A DNA stretch of 12,334 nucleotides from an uncultured Clostridia bacterium. GTDB lineage: Bacteria; Bacillota; Clostridia; TANB77; CAG-508. The notes beneath the pieces are model-generated. The model made no database searches and was not told where the DNA came from. It saw only the letters and a list, made by a program, of their open reading frames with translations. The stretch is taken from the NCBI GenBank assembly GCA_947631385.1, contig CANRLE010000027.1:1-12334 (forward strand), given 5' to 3'. Numbering within the stretch: position 1 is the stretch's first letter; each line of letters starts with the position of its first letter. The translations under genes were made by a program, and so were the position numbers. Of the stretch, positions 1 through 5,741 are shown one piece after another.

Positions 1-343
1 TTGTATATTCATTTCCTGTTTTTGAAAATGTTACTTTTATCTTTCCTTCTTCTCCATCTGTTGCTTGTGCCTCTATCTCATCATTTTCAAATTCTTTTTT
101 TAAGTCTTCTGCACTTATTTTAGTATTATCTCCTGTTTCCATCTTCTTAGATTTTACTGCCATATATGCTAATTGAATTTGTTCCTTTTCATGTGCTTGT
201 TCTGTTTTATTTTTTGCTTTGTTTGCTTGTGTTAATATTCCATTTTCTCCTGTTAGTGTTGCTATACTTACTGCTGCAAGTATTAGTAATACTATTATAG
301 TTATTACTAATGCGATTAGTGTTATTCCTTTGTTTTTTCTCAT
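1..343 (-). CDS. Prepilin-like protein, N-terminal 114 residues (partial, runs off left edge)
   Basis: The minus strand is open from ATG at 343 to the window edge with no stop, so the C-terminus is missing. Residues 1-6 end in Lys-Gly and are followed by Ile-Thr-Leu-Ile-Ala and about 20 hydrophobic residues, the layout of a class III (type IV prepilin) signal cut after Gly6. The usual Glu at mature position 5 is replaced by Ala. After the membrane helix comes a polar, Lys/Glu-rich stretch starting with Thr-Gly-Glu-Asn-Gly-Ile-Leu. The start is set by GGAGG at 351-355, 7 nt upstream, and by a good promoter at 407-435. The first 40 codons closely match those of the gene at 2474-3646. The mature domain is too incomplete to identify; it could be a pseudopilin or another pilin-leader surface protein. 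Confidence 0.8.
   Translation of the reverse strand, partial: MRKNKGITLIALVITIIVLLILAAVSIATLTGENGILTQANKAKNKTEQAHEKEQIQLAYMAVKSKKMETGDNTKISAEDLKKEFENDEIEAQATDGEEGKIKVTFSKTGNEYT
224..343 (-). repeat. Direct repeat of the prepilin-leader coding region (partner 3527-3646)
   Basis: The first 40 codons of the partial gene at 1-343 and of the gene at 2474-3646 align without gaps. By hand I count about 105 of 120 identical bases, including a run of about 37 identical bases over the Ser-Ile-Ala-Thr-Leu-Thr-Gly-Glu-Asn-Gly-Ile-Leu codons. Most other differences are synonymous. The two copies have the same orientation, about 3.3 kb apart. Confidence 0.8.
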
Positions 344-406
344 TTTTCTTCCTCCACTTCTTTTGTTATTATTTCCATTTTTATACTTAGTATTCTTACA
401 TATGTT

Positions 407-435
407 ATTCTATCAATGTGATTGAATTATGTCAA
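407..435 (-). promoter_or_regulatory. Sigma-A-type promoter of the partial prepilin gene
   Basis: On the minus strand, TTGACA (430-435), a 17-nt spacer and TAGAAT (407-412). The inferred start of transcription is near 400, giving a leader of about 57 nt before the ATG at 343. Confidence 0.75.
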
Positions 436-463
436 GATGTTATACGACATTATTTCATATTTA

Positions 464-480
464 TACTGTTAAATACAGTA
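464..480. promoter_or_regulatory. Dyad between two divergent promoters, candidate operator
   Basis: TACTGT (464-469) and ACAGTA (475-480) form a perfect 6-bp inverted repeat with a 5-nt spacer. It lies between the -35 boxes of the leftward prepilin promoter (430-435) and the rightward promoter (496-501), where one regulator could affect both. No T-run follows, so a terminator is unlikely. Its use as an operator is inference. Confidence 0.35.
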
Positions 481-495
481 AAATAGATAGCAATT

Positions 496-524
496 TTGAT
501 TTTTTTCGATAATTATGGTATAAT
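496..524 (+). promoter_or_regulatory. Extended -10 promoter of the 479-residue gene
   Basis: TTGATT (496-501), a 17-nt spacer and TATAAT (519-524), with TG one base before the -10 box (516-517). Transcription should start near 531, leaving a leader of about 25 nt with the ribosome binding site. Confidence 0.75.
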
Positions 525-555
525 TAAATGTGTATGAGTAAGGTGGTGAATTTAA

Positions 556-1995
556 ATGGGTAATGTAATAATATCTCAGAAAGAAATAAAAACATTAGCA
601 AATATTTATGAATTAACGCCAGAAAACTTACAGATAATTAAAAACTTATTTGATAAAGGAATCTCAACAAGGCAAATTTACTTAAACTTACCAGAAACAT
701 TAAGAAGAGATATGCAAATAATAGAACTATGTGCAAAATATATAAATCAATCAACTTTAAAAAGTACATTAAATCTTGTAATAGAACAAACTGGGATGGA
801 AAAAGTTGAATTCCTTAAAATTGCAAATAAATATCATCCAAATTTAGTTTGTAAATACATAAAAAATAACAAAGTCGAAATTGAAAAAATAAATCAGCTT
901 ATTGCTGAAAATCCTGATATTTACCAAATTATAGCTTCTAGTCAAGTATATAGTCAGGAAGAAAAAAATAAAATTTTTGAAACTTCACCTAAATGGATAA
1001 AAGAAGGAAAACCAGTTCAATATATATCTTTAGAAACAAATGTGCAATTTACAGGAAGAGAAGACTATTTAAAATTAGTACAGGCTTATTTAGATGAGGA
1101 TTCTTCTATGATAAAATTTTGCTCAAAATATCATATAGATAAAGACGATTTTAATAAAGTTCTCAACATTTTAGCAGGTGAAGACAAAGAATTAGGTGAA
1201 AAAATTGAACAAGTAAAAGAGCATGCACAAAAAAGATATATTGCACTTATGCAAGATTTTATTAATAAAATAATAAGTGGTGAATTAGATATCAATCAAA
1301 TAATTAGTGTATCGAAAGGAAGAATTAATGGTTGGGATTTTTTAAATAGTTCATCTTTTGTAAATAAAGAACAACACCAGAAATTACTACAAAAAATGTT
1401 AGCTGAATTTAATCATGGTTATAAAGAAGTACGTAAAGATAAAATGTATTCACAATATAGTTTACCTGTAATTGGTGGAAGTTCAATAGAACAATTAGGT
1501 ATGTGGTTTGATAAAGGAAAAGGACATCCACTTGAAGATATATATAATGCTTTAGGATTAATTCATGGTAGATTGGCATATACTACTGGTACTGATAAAA
1601 TACAAGCATATTCATTAATGAAAAAAGCTAAATCATATGGTGGAGATGCTTCCAATAAAAAAATATTATTATCATTTTTTGAAAACCCAGAAACTAAACA
1701 ACGAATAAATATTACGGAAAAAAATTTGAACGATGCTCTAACTATTATAAAAGCTAATAAAAAGCTTCCATCACATAAATTAACAATTTTAATAATAAGG
1801 GATATCGTATATGGTAGAATTTCAGAAAGTGAAATTACAGAAGCATATATGACTGTAAAAACAAAAGAATTAGAAGAAAAAGCTAAACAAGAGAAAAGAA
1901 AAGCAAGTATGTCAAAAGTAAAATCTGTAGACGACTATATAGGCTTTATAAATAATAATGATATTAAAAGAGATTGCTCACCTCTTATAGAGTAA
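556..1995 (+). CDS. Hypothetical protein, 479 residues, helical, soluble
   Basis: I do not recognise this family. The ATG at 556 follows AAGGTGGTGA (540-549) at a good distance and sits behind a clear promoter, so the gene is probably real and expressed. There is no signal peptide or membrane segment. The protein looks almost wholly alpha-helical and is rich in Lys, Glu, Ile and Asn. Residues 1-260 read as short helix-turn-helix-like units (for example Leu-Phe-Asp-Lys-Gly-Ile-Ser-Thr-Arg-Gln near residue 31). Near residues 300-350 there is a more distinctive patch with Pro-Val-Ile-Gly-Gly-Ser and Trp-Phe-Asp-Lys-Gly-Lys-Gly-His-Pro-Leu. A highly charged Lys/Glu segment near 430-450 may be a short coiled coil. 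The gene stands alone and ends in its own terminator. A DNA- or RNA-binding role is possible but not shown. Confidence 0.85.
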   Translation: MGNVIISQKEIKTLANIYELTPENLQIIKNLFDKGISTRQIYLNLPETLRRDMQIIELCAKYINQSTLKSTLNLVIEQTGMEKVEFLKIANKYHPNLVCKYIKNNKVEIEKINQLIAENPDIYQIIASSQVYSQEEKNKIFETSPKWIKEGKPVQYISLETNVQFTGREDYLKLVQAYLDEDSSMIKFCSKYHIDKDDFNKVLNILAGEDKELGEKIEQVKEHAQKRYIALMQDFINKIISGELDINQIISVSKGRINGWDFLNSSSFVNKEQHQKLLQKMLAEFNHGYKEVRKDKMYSQYSLPVIGGSSIEQLGMWFDKGKGHPLEDIYNALGLIHGRLAYTTGTDKIQAYSLMKKAKSYGGDASNKKILLSFFENPETKQRINITEKNLNDALTIIKANKKLPSHKLTILIIRDIVYGRISESEITEAYMTVKTKELEEKAKQEKRKASMSKVKSVDDYIGFINNNDIKRDCSPLIE

Positions 1996-2013
1996 GCAAT
2001 TTCTTTTTTTTTT
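1973..2013 (+). terminator. Intrinsic terminator overlapping the end of the 479-residue gene
   Basis: ATTGCT (1973-1978) pairs with AGCAAT (1995-2000), and an inner stem CTCT/AGAG (1982-1985, 1989-1992) closes the top. A T-rich tract follows at 2001-2013. The left arm lies inside the last codons and the TAA stop (1993-1995) is in the structure, so the stop codon and terminator are fused. Confidence 0.8.
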
Positions 2014-2017
2014 GTCA

Positions 2018-2093
2018 AAAACTATTGCAAAGGTCGAATTAGTTATGGTATAAATATAGTAAATATGTATAATAAACATTACATAAAATTAAA
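2018..2093 (+). repeat. Orphan promoter: inverted copy of the prepilin/SUMF1 gene promoter
   Basis: Positions 2024-2093 match the reverse complement of 3671-3740 at about 59 of 70 positions without gaps (hand alignment). The match covers TTGCAA (2025-2030), an 18-nt spacer, TGG plus TATAAA (2049-2054) and about 40 nt of leader. In the other copy this is the promoter of the prepilin/SUMF1 gene; here it points right and no such gene follows. It is probably the relic of a lost prepilin-type gene. Confidence 0.7.
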
Positions 2094-2160
2094 ATGTAGT
2101 AATTACGATGGTTTTCTCCTAGAAACAATTTAGTAAAAATCATAAATTTTCAGATATTTA

Positions 2161-2203
2161 AAAGATGAATTGTAAAAAATAATAACAAGTTCATCTTTTT
2201 TTT
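2161..2203 (+). terminator. Intrinsic terminator after the orphan promoter
   Basis: AAAGATGAA (2161-2169) pairs with TTCATCTTT (2190-2198). TTGT/ACAA extends the stem past one bulged G, and the T-run continues to 2203. A transcript from the orphan promoter would end here after about 140 nt. Confidence 0.65.
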
Positions 2204-2205
2204 AA

Positions 2206-2409
2206 TTTTATAATAACAATAAAAAATTTAAAGATGAAAAATTAAAAGCTAATAATCAAATGGAATGGGTTGGTAAAATGAATTGCATAAAGTAATGTGC
2301 AGAAGATAATTTAATTAGAGATTTTGAAAAAGAAACTCATACCTTATTAGATGCAGAACAACAAATAAAACGAGAAGGTAGAGAAAAAGATTTTGATTTA
2401 ATGTTATAA
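2206..2409 (+). pseudogene. 3'-end remnant of a TnpV-like transposon protein
   Basis: The frame is open from 2206 but has no start codon or ribosome binding site. The segment from about 2230 encodes Lys-Leu-Lys-Ala-Asn-Asn-Gln-Met-Glu-Trp-Val-Gly-Lys-Met-Asn, which resembles the C-terminal signature I know from TnpV proteins of Clostridia transposons (Leu-Lys-Ala-Glu-Asn-Gln-Met-x-Trp-Val-x-x-Met-Asn). An in-frame TAA at 2293-2295 interrupts it. The frame then continues with Cys-Ala-Glu and 34 more charged residues to TAA at 2407-2409; that last part does not match my memory of TnpV and may be another fragment. The rest of the transposon is absent. Only the signature supports the family call. 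Confidence 0.55.
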
Positions 2410-2414
2410 ATATT

Positions 2415-2443
2415 CCCCTTATTTTATAAGATAAAATAAGGGG
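2415..2443. terminator. Perfect 12-bp hairpin downstream of the prepilin/SUMF1 gene
   Basis: CCCCTTATTTTA (2415-2426) and TAAAATAAGGGG (2432-2443) form a perfect stem with a 5-nt loop. It lies 30 nt past the stop of the minus-strand gene ending at 2474. Reading plus, a run of six T follows at 2452-2457 after a short gap; reading minus, the tail is AT-rich without a clean T-run. It may work both ways. Confidence 0.6.
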
Positions 2444-2473
2444 AGAGTTCATTTTTTAATATAATCATAACCA

Positions 2474-3646
2474 TTATTTTATATATAGAATTACACGAAA
2501 TCCGTTTAACTCACTACATCCATTGTCTCCCGTCACTGCACTTCCTAATCTTATTGCAACAGAAGGATTAGATGAATCTGCACAGCCACCTCGTCTTACA
2601 ATATGCCCATTTTTAGTCTTTTCCGTTGTCCATTCCCACATATTTCCAGCAAAATCATATATATTGTTTGCTTTATTTCTTTCTGATATTCCAGTTGCTA
2701 ATTCTATTACCTCTTGTTTTCCTTCATTCTTCCTTCCTTCTGGTACTAAAAAGCTTCCTCTACAGTACTTAGTAGGAAATACAGATTCTCCTGATGGAGC
2801 AAAGTCTCTTTCTCCAATTGCGTATAAACCATTTATCTCATAGCCACCTGCATATAAGAAATTCCCCCAACTAGAACTATCTTCGATATCAAATCCACTA
2901 TTGTCAAGCCATGTAGTAATAGTATCCCATGCGTATGAATCCATAAGGCGTGACATGACATTTTGTGAAACAACATTGCCTGAATACATTTCCTCTGATA
3001 ATTTTTTTGCATTATCCCAACTTATAAAATTCCATGGTTGTAATCCTTTTTTTATAGATAATTTTCCATCAGTTGTATTCCTTGTTTCCTTATTAGCTAT
3101 ATAGGTACTATTATTTTCATATTCTTTACTTTCCTCTACACCTGTTTCATACCTTCCTACATAAAATCCTTCATATAGGTTTACACTGGCTATTCTTTCA
3201 TTTAATTCTTCTTCATCTGTCCAATCATCATATTTAGTATAAGAGTCAATATCTGAACCTAGGTTTTTATTTTGTGCATATTTTAATTTTACACCATCAG
3301 CTGGTATCCATACAAATTCATTTCCATCTGCATCTATTATTACTAGCCCATCATTTACCGAATCTTCTCCATCAATTTGTGTAGGAGCAAATCCTGCGGG
3401 TATTGGTACTTCTTTTCCATTTTTATCAATATATGTTGTGTTCTCAAGGTTCGTTATTGCTTCTGCCATTGCTAATTTTCTCTGTTCCTCAACTGTCGCA
3501 ATTTTTGTTTCTTCTTTTGCTCTTTGAGCTTGATTTAATATTCCATTTTCTCCTGTTAGTGTTGCTATACTCACTGCTGCTAGTATTAGCAATACTATTA
3601 TTGTAATAACCAATGTAATTAGTGTTATTCCTTTGTTTCTTTCCAT
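2474..3646 (-). CDS. Prepilin-leader protein with C-terminal SUMF1/FGE-like domain, 390 residues
   Basis: Residues 1-6 end in Lys-Gly, followed by Ile-Thr-Leu-Ile-Thr and a hydrophobic helix to about residue 30: a type IV prepilin-like signal expected to be cut after Gly6. Glu at mature position 5 is replaced by Thr. A charged helix follows (40-70), then Asn-Glu-Phe-Val-Trp-Ile-Pro (109-115) opens a SUMF1/formylglycine-generating-enzyme-like fold. Its hallmarks are Gly-Phe-Tyr-Val-Gly-Arg-Tyr-Glu (160-167), Gly-Asn-Met-Trp-Glu-Trp-Thr (334-340), Arg-Arg-Gly-Gly (351-354) and a terminal Gly-Phe-Arg (382-384). The catalytic Cys pair of true FGE is not apparent (Cys355 and Cys377 do not fit), so I infer a structural or binding C-lectin-like domain displayed on the membrane or a pilus-like fibre. 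The start is supported by a GAGGAA site and the promoter at 3710-3739. A DGR variable protein would look similar, but no reverse transcriptase is in the window. Confidence 0.85.
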   Translation of the reverse strand: MERNKGITLITLVITIIVLLILAAVSIATLTGENGILNQAQRAKEETKIATVEEQRKLAMAEAITNLENTTYIDKNGKEVPIPAGFAPTQIDGEDSVNDGLVIIDADGNEFVWIPADGVKLKYAQNKNLGSDIDSYTKYDDWTDEEELNERIASVNLYEGFYVGRYETGVEESKEYENNSTYIANKETRNTTDGKLSIKKGLQPWNFISWDNAKKLSEEMYSGNVVSQNVMSRLMDSYAWDTITTWLDNSGFDIEDSSSWGNFLYAGGYEINGLYAIGERDFAPSGESVFPTKYCRGSFLVPEGRKNEGKQEVIELATGISERNKANNIYDFAGNMWEWTTEKTKNGHIVRRGGCADSSNPSVAIRLGSAVTGDNGCSELNGFRVILYIK

Positions 3647-3670
3647 TTCAAATTCCTCACTTTCTTCCGT

Positions 3671-3740
3671 TTTAATGTTATGTAATTTTGTTTATACATG
3701 TTTACTATATTTATACCACAATTGATTTGATTTTTGCAAT
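3671..3740 (-). promoter_or_regulatory. Promoter and leader of the prepilin/SUMF1 gene
   Basis: On the minus strand, TTGCAA (3734-3739), an 18-nt spacer and TATAAA (3710-3715) preceded by TGG. Start of transcription is expected near 3703, giving a leader of roughly 57 nt. The segment is repeated in inverted orientation at 2024-2093. Confidence 0.65.
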
Positions 3741-4129
3741 AGTTTTCAACAAAAAAATAAAATTATTTTAAAGAAAAGTGTCGAAAAATGCGATGAATTA
3801 TGTGTAAAAAAGTATTGTAAAAGAGAAAAAAATGTGTTTTAATAAGAGATACAAATGCAATTGTTTAAAAATTGCAAATTTTAAGTTTTTAACTAAAAAA
3901 AGATTTTAAAATCTAAATTTAAAACTTTATTCAAAAGTAGACTAAAAAATTTTTTAAACCGTATTATCTAAATTTTTTAAAAATAACAATATAGATGAAA
4001 ATTAAATTCAAAAAAAATTAAATCGAAAAAAATCCATAAGAAAACTAAAAATGAAAGCAAAAAAGAAAGGAGTGTAAATATACATATTTTAAACAGTTGT
4101 ATTAATAGTAAAAATATACTATGAAGGTA
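3741..4129. other. AT-rich intergenic stretch without a gene
   Basis: I see no convincing coding frame here. The stretch is dominated by A- and T-runs with many short palindromes, the best being the nested one at 3883-3927. AAAAAATTTTTT-like blocks occur near 3945 and 3970. A ribosome-binding-site-like GGAG at 4069-4072 is followed by nothing that reads as a gene. Confidence 0.6.
3883..3927. repeat. Nested palindrome
   Basis: AAGTTTT (3883-3889) and AAAACTT (3921-3927) enclose a perfect 14-bp palindrome, AGATTTTAAAATCT (3901-3914). In such AT-rich DNA a chance origin is possible; no function is assigned. Confidence 0.4.
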
Positions 4130-4158
4130 TTGAAAAATAAAAATCAATTTAGTATAAT
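4130..4158 (+). promoter_or_regulatory. Sigma-A-like promoter abutting the Rpn-family reading frame
   Basis: TTGAAA (4130-4135), a 17-nt spacer and TATAAT (4153-4158). Transcription would start near 4165, inside the GGAGG (4162-4166) that precedes the broken gene, so a transcript from it would lack the full ribosome binding site. It may be a real promoter with odd placement or a chance match in AT-rich DNA. Confidence 0.45.
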
Positions 4159-4173
4159 AAAGGAGGAATAGAT

Positions 4174-5106
4174 ATCGAAAAAGAAAAACGAATATTACCA
4201 CTAACATCGGATATAGTATTTAAGAAAGTATTTTCCAGAGAAGGAAACGAAGACATATTAAAAGCACTTTTAGAAGCAATATTAGATATAAAAATACAAG
4301 AAGTAGTGGTAAGAAATCCAGAATTACCAAGAAATATGTACGATAGTAAAGCAGGAGTATTAGATGTAAAAGTAGAAATAGATAAAGAAAAAATTTGCGA
4401 CATTGAGATGCAGGTAAAAGATTTGAAAAATATAGATAAAAGAAGTACATATTATATGACAAAATTGTTATCAGACGAGCTAAAGAAAAGTGAAAAATAT
4501 ACACAAGTAAAAAATACAATAGTAATAAATCTACTAAACTTTGAATTTTATAAAAGAAACAGTTATAGAAGTATAGCACATATGAAATTTGAAAAAACAA
4601 GAGAAAATGAGTTTGTAGATATGGGGTATATCAAGGAAGAAGAGGTAGCGACAAATGATTTAGAGATGCACTTTCTAGAAATACCTAAATTTGTGAAGAA
4701 AAACCCAGGAGCAAGAACAAAGTTAGAACAGTGGCTGTGGTTAATTGCTGGTAGGAGGGAGAAATTAAAGATGGCTAAAAAAGAAAATAAAGAGATAAAA
4801 AAAGCCATAGATATAATAGATGAGATGAGTATGGATGAGAAAGAATGGGAACTATACGAATCAAGGCGACTAGCAATAATGGATTATAATACAGGTATTG
4901 AAGAAGCAAAAGAAGAAGGATATAATAAGCGGAAAAGAAGAAGGATATGATAAGCGGAAAAGCGGAACGGAACAGAGCAAATGCGAAAACAAAAATTAGA
5001 AATTGCAAAAAAATTGCTAAATAAAAATATGACGATAGAAGAAATAAGCGAAATAACAGATATAGAAAAGGAAGAACTAGAAAAGTTAGATAAAAAACTA
5101 TTTTGA
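4174..5106 (+). pseudogene. Broken Rpn/PD-(D/E)XK nuclease family (transposase-like) gene
   Basis: The frame is intact from codon 4174 to TGA at 4948-4950 (258 codons). It opens with Pro-Leu-Thr-Ser-Asp-Ile-Val-Phe-Lys-Lys-Val-Phe (residues 9-20), followed by Gly-Val-Leu-Asp-Val-Lys (61-66) and Asp-Ile-Glu-Met-Gln (76-80), signatures of the PDDEXK_2 / Rpn group of nucleases linked to DNA transfer. Asp64, Glu78 and Gln80 are the likely nuclease-core residues. The expected start codon, 7 nt after GGAGG, is ATC instead of ATG; the first usable codon is GTG at 4306, which would drop 44 conserved residues. The family's C-terminal tail (Leu-Glu-Ile-Ala-Lys-Lys-Leu-Leu, then Thr-Ile-Glu-Glu-Ile) is present at 4978-5106 but lies beyond two stops (4948, 4951) made by an out-of-frame 25-bp repeat. 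Two lesions suggest a pseudogene; sequencing error could explain one of them. Confidence 0.8.
4912..4961 (+). repeat. 25-bp tandem duplication in the Rpn-family pseudogene
   Basis: Two adjacent 25-bp units (4912-4936 and 4937-4961) differ at one base. The unit encodes Glu-Glu-Gly-Tyr-Asn-Lys-Arg-Lys, typical of the charged repeat tail of this family. As 25 is not a multiple of three, the second copy is read in another frame and yields TGA and TAA. Confidence 0.85.
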
Positions 5107-5117
5107 GACATAATGAT

Positions 5118-5186
5118 TTTGGGAACGGCAGGCAGGCTAAGAATTTAATTACCAAATAAGGATAGGGTTGTTCCCAAATCCTTATT
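5118..5186. terminator. Two mutually exclusive hairpins between convergent pseudogenes
   Basis: AATAAGGAT (5155-5163) pairs perfectly with ATCCTTATT (5178-5186), with an inner GGG/CCC stem (5165-5167, 5173-5175). Alternatively TTTGGGAAC (5118-5126) pairs perfectly with GTTCCCAAA (5170-5178). The CCC at 5173-5175 is shared, so both cannot form at once. The site lies just past the stops of the Rpn-family remnant (+) and the SUMF1-like remnant (-). There is no strong T-run on either side, so the terminator role is tentative. Confidence 0.5.
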
Positions 5187-5192
5187 AATTAT

Positions 5193-5535
5193 CTATATTA
5201 AATATAAAGTTGGGCGAAATCCACTATATTCGTTGGAAAAGTCTGGTGAGTAGCTGTCACGGTAAAAAGCTGGAATGCTACTGGCACCTACACAAATTGA
5301 TTTCCCTCTGCTACAATATTATCTTTGTTTTCTTCTATATCTTCATCATTGTCTGATATTACTAGTCCATATTCTACATTGTTACATCCTGGCACTATGC
5401 AAAATCCTACTGGTATTATCGCTGTTCATTATTTGCATATGTTTGGTTTTTGGTGAGTGCTTTTACTCCTGCTTCTATTGTTAAGTCTTCTGCTGTTATC
5501 TTTGTTGCTTTTATTAATGGTATTTTTTTTCAAAT
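5193..5535 (-). pseudogene. Decayed, internally deleted paralogue of the prepilin/SUMF1 gene
   Basis: Read on the minus strand, about 5535 down to 5430 encodes Ala-Thr-Lys-Ile-Thr-Ala-Glu-Asp-Leu and on to a TGA-free frame that breaks near 5425. A second frame then gives Ile-Pro-Val-Gly-Phe, Gly-Leu-Val-Ile-Ser-Asp and Gln-Phe-Val-stop-Val-Pro-Val. This matches Ile-Pro-Ala-Gly-Phe ... Gly-Leu-Val-Ile-Ile-Asp ... Glu-Phe-Val-Trp-Ile-Pro in the intact gene, so TAG replaces a Trp codon. The frame then jumps straight to the family's extreme C-terminus, Pro-Ala-Phe-Tyr-Arg-Asp-Ser ... Tyr-Ser-Gly-Phe-Arg-Pro-Thr-Leu-Tyr, ending at TAG 5193-5195. The prepilin leader and about 200 central residues are gone. 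At least two frameshifts, one nonsense codon and one large deletion make this a clear pseudogene. Confidence 0.8.
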
Positions 5536-5741
5536 TACCTTATATACAAATACCAAAAATTTTAATAACAGCAAAATTTACAAAACTATAAAAATCTTAT
5601 ATGAAAAAACAAAAATACTTAAAATAGACATATTTTTTAATATGTTTATTTTTTTATAAATAAAAAATGGCATTTTATAAAAATAATAAAAAAGAAAAAA
5701 TCTAAGATGATAAAATTCAAATGAAAAAATGAGGTGAGAAA
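5536..5741 (+). other. AT-rich leader region before agrB, with one hairpin
   Basis: No gene is visible. ACATATT (5628-5634) and AATATGT (5639-5645) form a 7-bp A/T-only stem followed by a T-rich tract to 5656, a weak terminator or attenuator candidate. No convincing -35/-10 pair stands out ahead of agrB; TATAAA at 5676-5681 is a possible -10 with only a T-run as -35. I found no pair of AgrA-like direct repeats. Confidence 0.45.

Noticed and set aside
2474..3646. Diversity-generating retroelement target
   Set aside because: The C-terminal fold and Gly-Phe-Arg end fit a DGR variable protein, but there is no reverse transcriptase, template repeat or accessory gene in the window, and the last codons are not rich in AAY. 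It stays open only if such genes lie nearby.
3647..4129. CRISPR array or origin of replication in the AT-rich stretch
   Set aside because: No regularly spaced identical repeats and no DnaA-box cluster are visible; the palindromes are short, A/T only and could arise by chance.
4912..4961. Phase-variable contingency locus based on the 25-bp repeat
   Set aside because: I followed the frame for one, two and three units. One unit puts the family tail out of frame and ends in a stop; two or more always meet TGA or TAA in the second unit. No copy number restores the full protein without another indel, so decay fits better than switching.
3977..5155. Several minus-strand open frames rich in Leu, Phe, Ile and Ser opposite the Rpn-family gene
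   Set aside because: They are antisense shadows of A-rich coding sequence, giving low-complexity hydrophobic translations without ribosome binding sites.
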